From NCBI GenBank assembly GCA_905221605.1, contig CAJNDS010002719.1, positions 1 through 64,000 of the forward strand: a stretch of DNA of 64,000 bases, read 5' to 3'. Of this stretch, positions 11,181-22,971 are shown piece by piece. Position 1 is the first letter of the stretch, and every line of letters begins with the position of its first letter. The translations under genes and the position numbers were made by a program. The stretch is from Symbiodinium natans (lineage: Eukaryota > Sar > Dinophyceae > Suessiales > Symbiodiniaceae). Below the pieces are notes generated by a model that did no database searches, was not told the origin of the DNA, and worked only from the letters and a program-made list of their open reading frames with translations.

Positions 11181-11939
11181 TGAGGCTTCATCAACCCTGG
11201 ACCCTAACCCCTAGACCCTACCCTAAACCCTAACCCTAGTAATGTAGGGGCTGTTTGGGCCCACATGTTTTTGTTTTTTTTTTTTTTTTTTTGGGGGGGG
11301 GGAGAAAGTGGCATCCAACGGTCTGCCCTGTGAGCTGAACCAAATCCCACGTCCTGCCATGAAAGCCGCAGTCGCACAGCTCATATCGAAGCCAACGCCC
11401 CGCCCAGGGTACACGTCTGTTCTCTATGCCACGGTCACTCTCTTGGGCATGTGTTATGATCATTTAGGGGAAAGAGAACAAACTATATATCTGGTCCCGA
11501 CATGTAGTTCCGCTTGCTGTTCGTATCCAATTCTCTTCGTACATGTTAGCCATAATCATAAGAACATTCCGTGTCCCAAACGGAAACAGATAGGGTCCTA
11601 AAGTTCTAAACCCTAAGCTCCTGATCTCGGAGTCCTCAAGCCTAACTGCCCCTACGCAACCTGCGGATCCTTTCGTATGGGTAAGATTGGTCAAGAAGGA
11701 ACACCGCCGCCGGTTCGCCGCCATGACTCTTAACCCTCAAACCCAAACTCGCAACCCCAATCCCAAACCCCGAGCACCTAAAACCGTAAACTGACAACCC
11801 CTAAACCCTAAACCCTAAACCCGAAACCCTGAAATCCTAAACCCAAAATGCTGACCCCCTCGGGCTTCCAGCTCGCACCTCCGTCGAAGCATGCGGTCCT
11901 TGGCGGTCGTGAAGCCCCGGTGCCCTTTAGTGTGGAGTG

Positions 11940-12900
11940 TACCTTTAGGCGGGGTTAGGGTTTAGGGTTTAATTGGGGTTTAGGGTTTAGGGTTTGGGGA
12001 GCGGGGGGGGGGGTTATGGGGTCGAGTATACCGTCTTGTTGAGCGGGGGGTTAGGGGGTCAAGTATACTTTTCAATCTTAGAAGGCACTTTGGGTATAGT
12101 TCCGCAATAATGCACCCTTTGAGGCCCGAAATCTCTCTTATATATGTATATATATATATACATATATGTATGGTACCCTCCCCCCTCTCCCCCCCACAGA
12201 GATCCATGTTTTTTAGACAGCTTCCAAGTCATATTGGCCAATGGGGAAATCCCAACTCTTGGTCCCTCAATCGTTTTCTGAAAATCTGAATGAAAGGCAA
12301 CCGCCCTCCCAGAGGCTTCAACCTTATTCGCTAAGTCCTAAGCGCATAGTGGCATAGGATTTAGGAAGAGAATTTTGGGAGCAAGATGGGGAAGAAGGCT
12401 TAAAGCACCGAACCGGAGAAGAGGGGGATTCAATTAAAATCCTAAAGAGGGGAGCCCGAAAATTCGAAAACAAAAAACAAAAACATCCGATTACTTTTCG
12501 CAAAACCCTAAAGAGCAGGTTTGCTGAGTGTTCTTCCAAAAGCCATTCCCTAGCCCTAAACCTGAAAAAACAAGAACCCCATTGCCAAAATCCTTCTTGA
12601 TCAACCATTACGAGCGGGAGCCCTAAATCGAAGTGGTTTTCCCTAAAGTGGGTTATTTAAATCCTAAAGAGCAGAGCCCCTAAGAGAGCCCTTGAAATCA
12701 TAAACAAACTAACCCTATTCCCTAAACCTACATCCTAAAGAGCAGGATCCCTACATCTTGCAGGGAGTTCCTTTGAGACTTTTGAAGTGAACATGGAAAT
12801 TCACCCAGAATAGCGGTACCCCTCTTCTACCGTAGAATCCCCTTAAAGGGACCCCCAAAAAGGGTATGTACCCCTATTTTCGTACACCCCCCCTTAAGCC
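11940..12900. other. Stretch with decayed TTTAGGG units and CCTAAAGAGCAG repeats
   Basis: CCTAAAGAGCAG-like 12-mers recur at about 12508, 12663 and 12735. No exon-like block with paired splice sites is convincing. Confidence 0.4.
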
Positions 12901-13280
12901 CCCCCTTTAAAGGGTCTTCTCCCCACATGTTTTTCATGGGCAGGCGCAGGGCTATCGGCTCCTCCGAGCACCGACGTTCGCGTGTCGCAGCAAGTTCTTG
13001 AGGACTCACGATTCAAAGGTTCAGGGTTTAGGGCTTAGGGTTTGGGGTGTAGGGTTTAGATCCCGGAGGTTACTGCATGGGGTGCTATGAGTTTTCAGCT
13101 GCCGACGTGCCAGCTCATGCTCCGGCGCAGCATGAACCCGACGGAGGGGCAGCTTCAGGGCTAATTACCCCCAAAAAACCCCAAACCGTAAACCCCAACA
13201 AAAACCCTAAACCCGAAATCCTAAACCCCCAACCCCCACCCACACCCAAAACCCTCTTCCACTTGGTCTAAGGGCGCCAC

Positions 13281-13322
13281 CATGAGAGCGGCGCTGACGG
13301 TCCAAGGCGCAGAAGCAGCCGC
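13281..13322 (-). CDS. Candidate exon, unknown gene
   Basis: Fourteen codons (AAASAPWTVSAALM) between GTGCAGAG|G and ATG|GTGGCG, phase 0 both ends, a canonical GT-AG pair. Not recognised. Confidence 0.3.
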
Positions 13323-13652
13323 CTCTGCACATGCAAGCTGGTCCAAACCCTATAAGGGAGGTTTTAGGGGCTTACAAACCCTAGACCCTAAACCCTACAC
13401 TCTAAACCCTGAACCAAAAAACCTAATTTAGAGTTTGGGGTGTAGGGGCTTAGGGTTTTAGGGTTGTGAGGTTCGGGGATAGCATCCGAAAGACTAGGAG
13501 CTACGATCCACGACCTCTGAGTCCACGGTTTCGGGCAACGTGCGGTTCGGATTTGAGGGGGGTTTCAAAGAATGCGGTCCGAACACTGTATCAGCTCGAA
13601 GCCCGAAACCCAAAAGCCCGAAGCCATCAGCCACTTCGAAGGAATCAGGGAG

Positions 13653-13955
13653 GTTTAGGGTTTAGGGTTTAGGGTTTAGGGTTTAGGGTTTAGGGTTTAG
13701 GGTTTAGGGTTTAGGGTTTAGGGTTTAGGGTTTAGGGAGACCCTGCGGCATGCTGAACCAGAACCACCTGCGGCATGCTGAAACCCGAATAGGGTTTAGG
13801 GTTTAGGGTTTAGGGTTTAGGGTTTAGGGTTTAGGGTTTAGAGTTTAGGGTTTCGGTTTTAGGGTTTAGGTTTACGGTTTAGGGTTTAGGGCTTAGGTTT
13901 TAGGGTTTAGGGTTTACGGTTTAGGGTTTCGGGTTTCGGGTTTAAGGTTTAGGGA
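13653..13955 (+). repeat. Two (TTTAGGG)n arrays around a duplicated CTGCGGCATGCTGAA
   Basis: A perfect array to 13738 and a more decayed one from 13793 flank two direct copies of CTGCGGCATGCTGAA. Confidence 0.92.
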
Positions 13956-14109
13956 AAAGTTTAGTTTTTGGCTTCTATAAGGCCTTCCTAAACCCTACAG
14001 CCCTACCCTAAACCCCCCTATAGACTCCCTTATATGAGCCCCCTACAAGCTCGAAAGGCCCTAAAGCCTAAACCCAAAAAATATTCATCACCTGTACACC
14101 CTAAATCTT

Positions 14110-14200
14110 CCCTGGGACTCTCTTCAGCTACAGTTTTAAGGGTGCTACCTACGAATTAAGGGGTAGCTACTACAAAACTGTAGGAAAACCAAGTCCCAGG
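14110..14200. mobile_element. MITE-like element, family E
   Basis: CCTGGGACTCTCTT...AAGTCCCAGG ends with inner CTACAGTTTT and AAAACTGTAG. Related: 26058-26167, 28896-28979, 31793-31891, and a partial at 38478-38515. Confidence 0.78.
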
Positions 14201-14867
14201 ATAAGCATCCCGCTTAGCTGTGGCCCCTGACGAACGCACCCAAAGCTGCATTGTGGAGGATGGCCTGAGGGTGGGTTTACGCTCAAAAGTTTAGGGGATT
14301 CCAGGGTTTACAGGATTTAGGGTTTCAAGGATTTAGGGTTTCCGAACATTGGCGGGGAACTTTTTTCAGTGGGACTACTCTATATAGGGTAGCCCAATAA
14401 AAGGGACCCTCAACCCTAAACCGTACAGCCCTGAGCCCTGAACCCTATTTGATGTAGCTACGCGCGTCAGGGCCAGGGGAGTGTTCCCGCACTACTGGTT
14501 TTCGGTTGGGGTGCGGAATCTGCAAGCCATGCCGTCTGCACTGAACGAGGACCCAGTCTCCAAGGCCACAAGCGCCTAAACCCTAAACCCTAAACCCTAA
14601 ACCCTAAACCCTGAACCCTGAACCCTAAGCCCTAAACCCTAAACCCTAAACCCTAAACCCGAGACCCTAATCGGGCTTTTTTTGGGGGGAGTTCAGCTGT
14701 ATGCTCTGCGAGGTGATTCTGTAGATGCCCTCCGGGAGGGTGGTTAATGTGGGGGTTTCGGCCCTCTCAGCTCTGCGAGCCTGTAAACCCTATAAATCAA
14801 CCTATAGAGCCCTATCAACCCCCAAACCCTACAACCCCAAACCCCTATAAGGCCCCATTCTAGGCTG

Positions 14868-14933
14868 GGGCCTCCATCCTCGTTCGGAATCTCATGGATG
14901 AGTGGTCAAGCAATCCGATGATCAGACGGTGCG
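14868..14933 (+). CDS. Candidate exon, unknown gene, plus-strand reading
   Basis: CCCATTCTAG|G opens AGASILVRNLMDEWSSNPMI then RR and ends at a GTGCGG donor. The opposite strand is much less open, so this is the best plus-strand block in the lower half. Not recognised. Confidence 0.33.
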
Positions 14934-15577
14934 GCCATAAATCGGGGCCATAAAAACCACGTAAACACAACAGGGTTCAGGGTTTAAGGTTAAGGATTCT
15001 ACAAACATGGCTTTCCATAATGCCCCTTATAGGGCCCCCGTCTACCCAGTAGAAGGATGCTTATGTTTGGGTGGTTTTTGCGCCCTAATTTAAGCTGACA
15101 GGGTCTCTAGGGTTTAGGGCTCAGGCTATATGGGGGTTTCCCAAAAGTTGGGCTTCCTAAGTTAGAGTATGTAGGGGTATATTCCAAGGAGTGCCATATT
15201 TGGGGAAATACTCGTCCGCCAAGTTGACGACTTTGCGCCAGCAGGGCTTCGGAGAGTTCTACGTCAAAGCTTCGCAAGTTCGTGACTGTGCCCTAAACCC
15301 TAAACCCTAAGCCCTAAGCCCTAAGCCCTAAACCCTAAACCCTAAACCCTAAACCCTAAACCCTAAATGGGCCGACTCGTGCACTGTCCTGAGCCTCATC
15401 CGAATAGGCCTAGGGCCACTCAAATCCAACAGCCTTCAACTCAAACCTAAACGTTCTAAAGCCCCGAAACCCCAAAAAACGCCCTGCAACCTAAAGGCCT
15501 ACAAGCCTTAAGCCCCACAGTGAACCTCAAAGGAACCAGAGCCCAAAACCCTAAACCCTAAACCCTAAACCCTAAAC

Positions 15578-15632
15578 CCGACACAGCAGCACCCGGGACC
15601 CAGACTGAAGGTCGATGCGAGGCGCACTCTGC
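15578..15632 (-). CDS. Candidate exon, unknown gene
   Basis: Reads QSAPRIDLQSGSRVLLCR between GACGCGAG|G and CGG|GTTTAGG, the donor lying in the first telomere-type repeat as in MCM4 exon r42. Not recognised. Confidence 0.35.
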
Positions 15633-15842
15633 CTCGCGTCCACAGACTGATCTTGTTCTCACTAAAACTCCGGGTCCTAAACCCTAAACCCTACAAACCC
15701 TAAACCCTAAACCCTAAACCCTAAACCCCCTTAAAATTGAAGCAAATCCAGCCCCTCGAGTGAAGCGCTGGAGTGGGCCTCCAGCGCTAAAGCCCCTACG
15801 TGAGACCTAGGGCCCCATAGAGACCCTACAAGGGGTATAAGG

Positions 15843-15938
15843 AGGGTTTAGGGCTTAGGGCTTAGGGCTTAGGGTTTAGGGTTTAGGGTTTAGGGTTTAG
15901 GGTTTAGGGTTTAGGGTTTAGGGTTTAGGGTTTAGGGC
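15843..15938 (+). repeat. (TTTAGGG)n array
   Basis: Starts with TTAGGGC units and becomes perfect TTTAGGG. Confidence 0.95.
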
Positions 15939-16371
15939 TAATCCCTTCCCCCTTTTATTAAATACCCCCCCAATAATAAAAATACTTTCCGGAAAAACCT
16001 CCCGAAACCGAGCCCGCCTTTTAAACCCTATTCCGAATTAGGGGGGGGGGTTCAGGCCTCCAAGAAATCCTTCAACACCAATAAAACCCTCAGAGGGTTT
16101 TGGGTTGGGGGGTCTAGGGTTAATTAAGGGTTTAGGGCTTAGGGTTCAGGGTTTAGGTTTAATTTAGAGGCCCGTCTTTTGGCAGCACGAAGCTGTCTGT
16201 CAGCTGCCTGTGAGCCTGGCTCTCCACACCCTGAAGTCTAATTTTGCGACATTTCGATAAAAATACCCCCTAATAATAAAAACACATTTCGAATTTTTAA
16301 AGGGGGGGGGGGGGGGAGGGGGGACCCCCCGTTTAATATTAGGGGGAAGGGATTAGTTGCGCGGGCCCTTC

Positions 16372-16487
16372 AATATGGTCCCGGACCTCCTTTTAAGGGT
16401 TCTGATGTATGGGTATATAAGGGGGATATAAGTGGTACCCCCTTTGAGGGCCCATGCTAAGGGACCATGCAACTACACTTAGACCAA
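16372..16487. mobile_element. MITE-like element, family B
   Basis: ATATGGTCCC...GGGACCATGCAACTAC ends, with GGGTATATAAGGGG inside. Related: 17318-17474, 30790-30919, 46199-46360. Confidence 0.72.
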
Positions 16488-16686
16488 GACACACCCCAAA
16501 GCCCTGCAAACCCTAACCCCTAGAAACCGAAAGCTGCAGACAACAGACCATGTACCACAGAAGTGCACTGAACCCTAAACCCTAAACCCTAAACCCTAAA
16601 CCCCAAACACTAAACCCTAAACCCTAAACTGGCCCTAAACCCTAAACCCCTAAACCGGGGTAAAGCCCATGCAAACATGATCTCTC

Positions 16687-16725
16687 CTGGTCCACAGATC
16701 GCAGGGCGGCGAGCCACGCTGAGGC
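16687..16725 (-). CDS. Candidate exon, unknown gene
   Basis: Encodes ASAWLAALRSVDQ between AGTAAGAG|G and a GA donor, with CCCTAAA and TTTAGGG arrays on the expected sides. A plus-strand acceptor (TCCTGGTCCACAG) overlaps it. Confidence 0.3.
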
Positions 16726-17317
16726 CTCTTACTTGAGGGCTCAAAGGGCGGGTTTAGGGTTTAGGGTTTAGGGTTTAGGGTTTAGGGTTTAGGGTTTAGG
16801 GTTTAGGGTTTAGGGTTTAGGATTTAGGGTTTCGGTTTAGGGTGTAGGGGTTACTAGGTCTAAGTTCTAAGCTTTATAGGGGCTTCTGGGGCCTATAGGC
16901 GTTTTTTGGGGCTTTTTGGGGCTTTTGGGCCTTGAGGGGCTTAGGCGGCTTGAGGGGTTTGGAGGGCTTAAGGGGCCTTTCAGGGGTTCAGGGGTGGTTG
17001 AGGGTGTTTAGGGGTGTCGGGATTGAGCACACTCGTCAAGAGCGAAAGACACAGGTTTTAAAGGTTCTAGGGTTTAGGGTTCATTTTCCGGATCTCCCGC
17101 ACAGGCAAAGATGTATCCCTTATTGAGTATCTTTGGGTAGCATGTTCCAATGCAGCGCCGTCGATGCACTGACGTAGGAGGGTCGAGAGCGTGCAAGCTG
17201 TTGTGGGGGTTCAGGTGTTCAACCCTAAACCCTAAACCCCAAATCTTATCTAAAGCCGATGACAGAAGCACAAGATTAATCTGAAACAATGCCTCTTATG
17301 GCCTCAGGGGTCCGAAC

Positions 17318-17474
17318 TTCTTAGGGTAGTTGCATGGTCCTTTAAAATATGCCCTTAAATTAAAACGGGACCCCTTATATACCCCCTTGTATACCCATAC
17401 AACACACGGGCCCATACTCCAGAACCCTTCCAAGGACGAAAGGGACCGGCCCATATATCTACGTACCCTAGCTG
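17318..17474. mobile_element. MITE-like element, family B
   Basis: Begins TTAGGGTAGTTGCATGGTCC; central CCTTATATACCCCC; a second small hairpin (17490-17600) follows. Confidence 0.68.
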
Positions 17475-17592
17475 ACTGATACACCCTAACCCTAAGGGTC
17501 CATGTACCTAAATAGGGAATACTTGGGCCTTCAAGTACATCCTATATAGGACTCTGGGGCCCAAGTCTATAACAACAAGGTACATGGACCCT

Positions 17593-17818
17593 TAGGGTAA
17601 ACCCTAAACCCTAAACCCTAAACCCTAAACCCTAAACCTGAACCCTGAACCCTGAACCCTGAACCCTGAACCCTGAACCCTGAACCCTGAACCCTAAACC
17701 CTAAACCCTAAACCCTAAACCCTAAACCCTAAACCCTAAACCTGAACCCTAAACCCTAAACCCTAAACCCTAAACCCTAAACCCTAAACCCCAAACCCTA
17801 AACCCTACTAAACCCTAA
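17593..17818 (-). repeat. Long (CCCTAAA)n array with CCCTGAA block
   Basis: More than thirty units; eight consecutive units at 17636-17696 carry the same A-to-G change (CCCTGAA). Confidence 0.96.
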
Positions 17819-17826
17819 ACCTCCAC

Positions 17827-17898
17827 CTGTCCTTCTCGCAGGCGCCGACCGCCGCCACGCTACCCTGCGCATCGCCGCGGAGGCGAGCGGACGCCAGC
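17827..17898 (-). CDS. Candidate exon, unknown gene, strand uncertain
   Basis: The minus strand reads LASARLRGDAQGSVAAVGAC then EKD between AGAAGAG|G and a canonical ACAG|GTGGAG donor. The plus strand also offers a strong acceptor (CCTTCTCGCAG|G) and an open frame, so strand is not settled. Confidence 0.3.
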
Positions 17899-18131
17899 CT
17901 CTTCTCCCAGCAAAAAGATTGGCGTAGGGTTTAGGGTTTAGGGTTTAGGGTTTTTTTAACTGGAATCACCTTGGGTTTAGGGTTTAGGGTTTAGGGTTTA
18001 GGGTTCAGGGTTTAGGGTTCAGGTTTAGGGTCTAGGGTTTAGGGTTCAGGGTTCAGGGTTTAGGGTTTGGGGGGTTACAGGGCTTAAAGGGCTCAGAGGG
18101 TAGGGTTTCTAGGGTTTAGGGTGTTGTGGGT

Positions 18132-18238
18132 TGGGATGTGCCCCCATAAACGAACAGTCCTTAATAGGGATCCGGGATTACAGTAGGGGGTACCAGAATG
18201 CCCATTAAGGACTGTTAGTATCAGGCGGAACATGCCAA
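18132..18238. mobile_element. MITE-like element, family F
   Basis: AACAGTCCTTAATAGGGAT pairs with CCATTAAGGACTGTTAGTA. Confidence 0.78.
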
Positions 18239-19087
18239 GTTATAGGGTGTAAGGGCTCAGAGGGTAGGGTTTGTAGGGTGTAGAGGGTTAGTAGGGTTTG
18301 TAGCGTTCATCGGGCTCATTTTAGGGCTTAGGGGTTCTTAGCGTTCATAGGATTACAGCCTTTACAGGGTGTAGGGGGTCTTCCGGGGTAGCTTAAGGGG
18401 AGATGTCCCCCAATCCAAAGTCTGTTAGGGCGCGTGGTGTGAGGGCCTGGGTCTTGGATAGGGTGCAGGGTTTAGTTGGGGTTTATAGGGTTTAGATAGG
18501 GCTTAAAGGTTTTAGGGAGAACTAACGGTGAGCCATGGGGATAGTTCGCGCCTGCAACATGGGGGGTGAAGGGGGCTTGCGCTGCCAGAACGCGGCAATA
18601 CTTTGCCAGGTCGACCGATTCTGAGGTGGCGGCTCAACCCCAAACCCCAAGCCCTAAACCCTAAACCCTAAACCCTGACCCCTAAACCCTGGACTAAAAC
18701 CCGAAAAACCAAAAAGGCCTTAAAGAGCGCCAGAATGCGTTCCCTCTTGGGGTGGAGGGCCCTTTTGTCAACAGAATCCATAAACCCTAAACGCTTGTAC
18801 CTTTTAAGGAACTCCAACTCAAAACAAACCTCAGGGGAATGTTCCAGCATGTTGTTGTAGCCTTGGCTGGATCTACTACACGGATCGAAGAATTTTGGGA
18901 AAAGGGAGCCTTATAACTTCAAATACGCAGAATACATAAATATCCTTCAGGGGCAGGTGCATCCCGTTCTCAGAAATTAGGGAAGCGTCCTTGCTGCAGG
19001 GGTATAGCTTCCTCTCTGCGAGAATCCTAACCTCCTCCCCCCCCTCCTAATCCTAAACGCCAGAACCCTAAATCCTAAGCACTAAAC

Positions 19088-19141
19088 CTCCTGAGCACCC
19101 GGCTGCGCCAACACGTAGGAGGCGCCCTCCCACTGGTGCCC
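19088..19141 (-). CDS. Candidate exon, unknown gene
   Basis: Eighteen codons (GHQWEGASYVLAQPGAQE) between GGACGTCAG|G and GAG|GTTTAG, phase 0 at both ends. Codon content looks protein-like; family not recognised. Confidence 0.4.
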
Positions 19142-20158
19142 CTGACGTCCAGGCTCAGCATACATAGGGCCCTAAACCCTAAACCCTAAACCCTAAACCC
19201 TAAACCCCTAAACCCCTAAACCCCTAAACCCCTAAACGCCCTCTAGGGACAGATCGTTATCCCTCCTTGAGTTGCCTTTTTGGGAGCTTGAGGTTTGAGG
19301 GTTTAGGGTTTAGGGTTTAGGGTTTAGGGTTGGTTTAGGTGTACGCTGGGTTTGGAGTTTGAGGGTTGAGAGTTTGAGGTTTAGGGTTTTGGATTGAGCC
19401 CCCTAAACCCTAAACCATTCACCCTTGCTCAGGGTCCATCGAACAAGGCCTATTTTTGTGACCCTTGCTGAGGGATTAAACACCCAGCTGCTACGCCGGC
19501 CCTGAGACGAGGTAGCGAGGAGATTGTAAGGCTATCATTTCGATCCTTTGTTGGGGGCAGGCAAAAAATAAGTTAGACTGGTCTTGTATTGAAGGTGCTT
19601 GAGTGCCGCAAACCCTAAACCCTAAACCCTAAACCTTATAAACCCTGAACACCCAGAGTTTCTTCTCTTTTCCTGGCGCTGGCGGGCGAAAGGATCGCAT
19701 GCCAGCCCCCGGCGCGGCTCCCGGCACCCGATGGTTTAGGTACGTGGGGTTTCGTTTTAGGGTTTAGGGTTTAGGGTTTAGGGTTTAGGGTTTAGGGCTT
19801 AGGGCTTAGGGCTTAGGGTTTAGGGCTCTATAGGGCTTGATAGGGTTGAGTGAAGTGAGGGACCGGGATAGGTCGATAGGTCTGCTGCTTTCAATCGGAT
19901 GCTTTGCGCAAAGTTTCTTGTAGAACAGCCCCCACAGCGATGGGCTCTCTAACTCTATCCGAAAGCTCTCGTGCCCGCGGAGGCACGCACGAGGATGCTA
20001 AGCCGCAGTCGGCTATAAGGGCCTCTCCGTCAAGTCGCTCTCCCGAACAACCCGCCCACATGGCCGTTGACGTATACCATATGTGCCCTTTTTACACAAG
20101 AAGCGCCCTTTTTGCACGGTAAGTGCGACCCCACAAAGGGCTAAAGTCGACCCTGAAG

Positions 20159-20258
20159 ACCACATGAACCCTAAAATTGGGGTCATATACCCTATGTACT
20201 ACCATAACTCCGATTCAGGAATCTGAATCATCAGCCCTTCCAGGAGGGTAGTTCTGAA
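20159..20258. mobile_element. MITE-like element, family A (diverged)
   Basis: ACATGAACCCTAAAATTGGG and CATATACCCTAT are shared with 21251-21369. Confidence 0.65.
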
Positions 20259-20620
20259 ACCCTAAACCCTAAACCCTAAACCCTAACCCTAAACCCTGAA
20301 CCCTAAACCCTAGTTTGGAGTCTAGCGGGCAGTTCGGTCAATGGGTGCACTGGGTGTGGCCTTGGAAGGCCCTGGACTCCCAAAGCTGTCAAGTCCCGAG
20401 CCGATTATGAAAAATGGGAAGTCATATACCCCATACTACGATATTTCCTATCAAGGAATATATTAAGCCCTAAACCCTAGGCCCTGAACCCGAGGCAGTG
20501 AACCCTGAACCCTGAACCCTGAACCCTGAACCCTAAGCCCTAAGCCCTAAGCCCTAAACCCTAAACCCTAAACCCTAAACCCTAAACCCTAAACGCGCTT
20601 CTCCCTACTAAATTTGACAG

Positions 20621-20689
20621 GCATGGGAGCGCGACTGGGAGGATGCCCCGGTGCATGGATTCACCAAGAATCCAGCTAAACCCCCAGGG
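20621..20689 (+). CDS. Candidate exon, unknown gene, plus-strand reading
   Basis: A clear acceptor on the plus strand (CTACTAAATTTGACAG|G) opens 23 codons beginning AWERDWEDAPVHGFTKN, ending before a GC donor. The minus strand is also open here, so orientation is unresolved. Confidence 0.3.
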
Positions 20690-21250
20690 GCTGCGCTTCT
20701 GATTTAGGGTTTAGGGTTTAAGGTTTAGGGTTTAGGTTTAGGGTTTAGGGTTTGGGGTTTAGGGTTTTAGGGTTTAGGGTTTGGGGTTTAGGATTTAGGG
20801 TTTAGGGTTTAGCGCTTGGGGTTTTGAGAGAGAGTTTACGGCTTCTTAGGGCTCACAAGGTTCAACGCAGTCTGTGAATCTTTAACAAAAAATCCACAAA
20901 CACGGGTCCCGGTAACCCTAAACCCTAAACCCTAACTAAACCCTAAACCCTAAACCCTAAAACCTTAACCCCAAACCCTAACTTTCGGAAACCCCCAGGT
21001 CCACGGAATGTAAACATGTGAACTCGTTGTCGACCGAAAAAGCCGAGGGCTGCGAGGCCGAACATTCGAACAAAGCTCTCCGAATGTATGTGACTTGGTG
21101 TGGACCAAGGGTTTAGGGTTTAGGGTTTAGGGTTTAGGGTTTAGGGTTTAGGGTTTAGGGTTTAGGACCAAGGTCTACAGGAAACTCGATGCAGTTAGGC
21201 CCCTTCACCACCCCCGTCCTGCAATTCCTGTAGCACTTCTTAAGGATTCC

Positions 21251-21369
21251 GTTGAGGATCAAATGAACCCTAAAACTGGGGTCATATACCCTATACTGCT
21301 ACAGTTCCTATGAAGATGTATGAATCATCAACCCTTTTAAAGGCTCGTTTGGTCCCCAAGGTAGTTCTG
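21251..21369. mobile_element. MITE-like element, family A
   Basis: AAATGAACCCTAAAACTGGG end and a GGTCCCCAAGGTAGTT terminus; abuts a family K copy. Confidence 0.65.
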
Positions 21370-21482
21370 GCAGTAGCCCAGGAACCATTTCATGATCAGG
21401 GTACCTTTTTTGGGGGTTGGTTACTGTAAAAGGGCACCTAGAGCCAAAAAAGGGCAAATGGCACCACTGGTCTACTGAGGCC
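21364..21482. mobile_element. MITE-like element, family K
   Basis: GGCAGTAGCCCAGGAACC and CCACTGGTCTACTGAGGCC, with TTTTTTGGGGGTTGGTTACT inside. Confidence 0.7.
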
Positions 21483-21675
21483 TCTATAGGATCCAGTGTT
21501 CTGTCAAGAAGCGCGGCCCCAGTCGAGTCGTTCGCCCGACTCATTGGCTCGCCCCTGGTATCTGTCTATCCTAAACCCTAAACCCTAAACCCTAAAACCC
21601 TAAACCCTAAACCCCAAACCCTAAACCCCAAACCCCAAACCCTCAACCCTAACCCGAAGCCCGAAACCTAAACCT

Positions 21676-21732
21676 CTGGCAGCAGTCCATCTGCCACCCT
21701 CCGCGAGTTTTGCGGAGTCGCCCCAACTCAAC
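21676..21732 (-). CDS. Candidate exon, unknown gene
   Basis: AG|G acceptor (AATCCTGAG|G) followed by an open segment containing VELGRLRKTRGGWQMDCC. CCCTAAA lies on the low side and TTTAGGG on the high side, as around MCM4 exons. The 3' edge is uncertain. Confidence 0.35.
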
Positions 21733-22097
21733 CTCAGGATTCGAATCTCGTTTAGGGTTTAGGGTTTAGGGTTTAGGGTAACAAGATTCTCAAAGATCCT
21801 CGAACAAAAGCAAGAAAGCACAAAAAAAGGGAGAATCTGACTTTTTGCAAAGGTCCGCAGTGGGGGGAGAGGGGGGGGGGGGGGGGTGGGGGTTTAGGGG
21901 TTTAGGGTTTAGGGTTTAGGGTTTAGGGTTTAGGGTTTAGGATTCTGGAGGCATGTTCAGGGTGTGGTCCGGTGCTTCTTCAGGGCAGAAAGGCCGGACG
22001 AAGACCTTTTCAGTGGGGTTTCGTTTAGGGTTTAGGGATTGGGGCCTTTGGGTGGTTCAGGGTCCAGGGTTTAGATTTTAGGGTTTAGGGTTTAGGG

Positions 22098-22163
22098 GTT
22101 GGGGTTTGGGGTTTGGGGTTTGGGGTTTGGGGTTTGGGGTTTGGGGTTTGGGGTTTGGGGTTT
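22098..22163 (+). repeat. Variant array (TTTGGGG)9
   Basis: Nine uniform TTTGGGG units next to normal TTTAGGG. Confidence 0.93.
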
Positions 22164-22500
22164 AGGGCTTGGCATTGGGGTCCTTGGGTGGTTTAGGGAC
22201 TGTCATTAGGAGTTTTGCCGGGTGTTGCTCTGGAGATTGCGAGTGGTTTAAAAGTAAGGCTGTGGGTTTCGCGTGTATGGTTTCAAGGCTGGGCGGGTTT
22301 AGGGGTCTAGGTTGGGCATGGGGTCAAGAAGGACTCTGCAAACTGCCCACTGGCAAGCTTCTAAACCCCACAGGCCCTAATTATAAGCCGCCCTAAACCC
22401 TACACATTATATGAACCTTTAACCCCAAACCCTAAACCCTAAACCCTACGTATACCCTAACTCCCCTAAGACCCTGGGACTCTAGGCCGAAACCCTGAAC

Positions 22501-22545
22501 CCTGGAGTTCGGCGCTACGAACCCTGGTCCTGACAACGGCGCCAT
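22501..22545 (-). CDS. Candidate first coding exon of an unknown minus-strand gene
   Basis: An ATG opens MAPLSGPGFVAPNSR and ends at AGG|GTTCAGG, a GT donor running into CCCTAAA-type repeats. It lies downstream of MCM4 on the same strand, so it could start the next gene. No homology recognised; the protein is inferred only from frame and splice site. Confidence 0.3.
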
Positions 22546-22826
22546 CTTAAAGCTTACGGTGTAGGGTTTAGGGTCCCTAAACCCTAAACCCTAAACCCTA
22601 AACCCTAAACCCTAAACCCCAAACCCCTGAACCCTAAACCCTAAACCCTAAACCCCTGAACCCCAGTTAGAGTGTGGCCAGAGCACGACTCATGCCTGTG
22701 ACCCCCAATTCCCAAAATCTTTAAAAGTAGGGTTTAGGTGTTGTATAGAATCTAAAAGATTTAGGACATTTATAGGGGTTAGGGCAAAGAGGGTGTTTGG
22801 GCTTTGGTTTGGATTTCTTGCTGGTG

Positions 22827-22827
<1 letters not shown>

Positions 22828-22860
<33 letters not shown>
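22828..22860 (+). repeat. Poly-G tract, 33 bases
   Basis: Uninterrupted guanine run directly beside the palindromic element at 22865. Confidence 0.9.
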
Positions 22861-22862
<2 letters not shown>

Positions 22863-22864
22863 TG

Positions 22865-22971
22865 GCTGGATTGAGGGAATGAGGGCCCTATCTATCTATA
22901 TATATATATATACCCTTGTAAGGGATTCTGTAGGGCCCTCATTCCCTCATTCCCTACTAGGAACCAGGGAG
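22865..22971. mobile_element. MITE-like element, family D
   Basis: ATTGAGGGAATGAGGGCCCT and its inverse AGGGCCCTCATTCCCTCATT, with a TATATATA core; right end CTACTAGGAACCAGGGAG. Confidence 0.8.
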
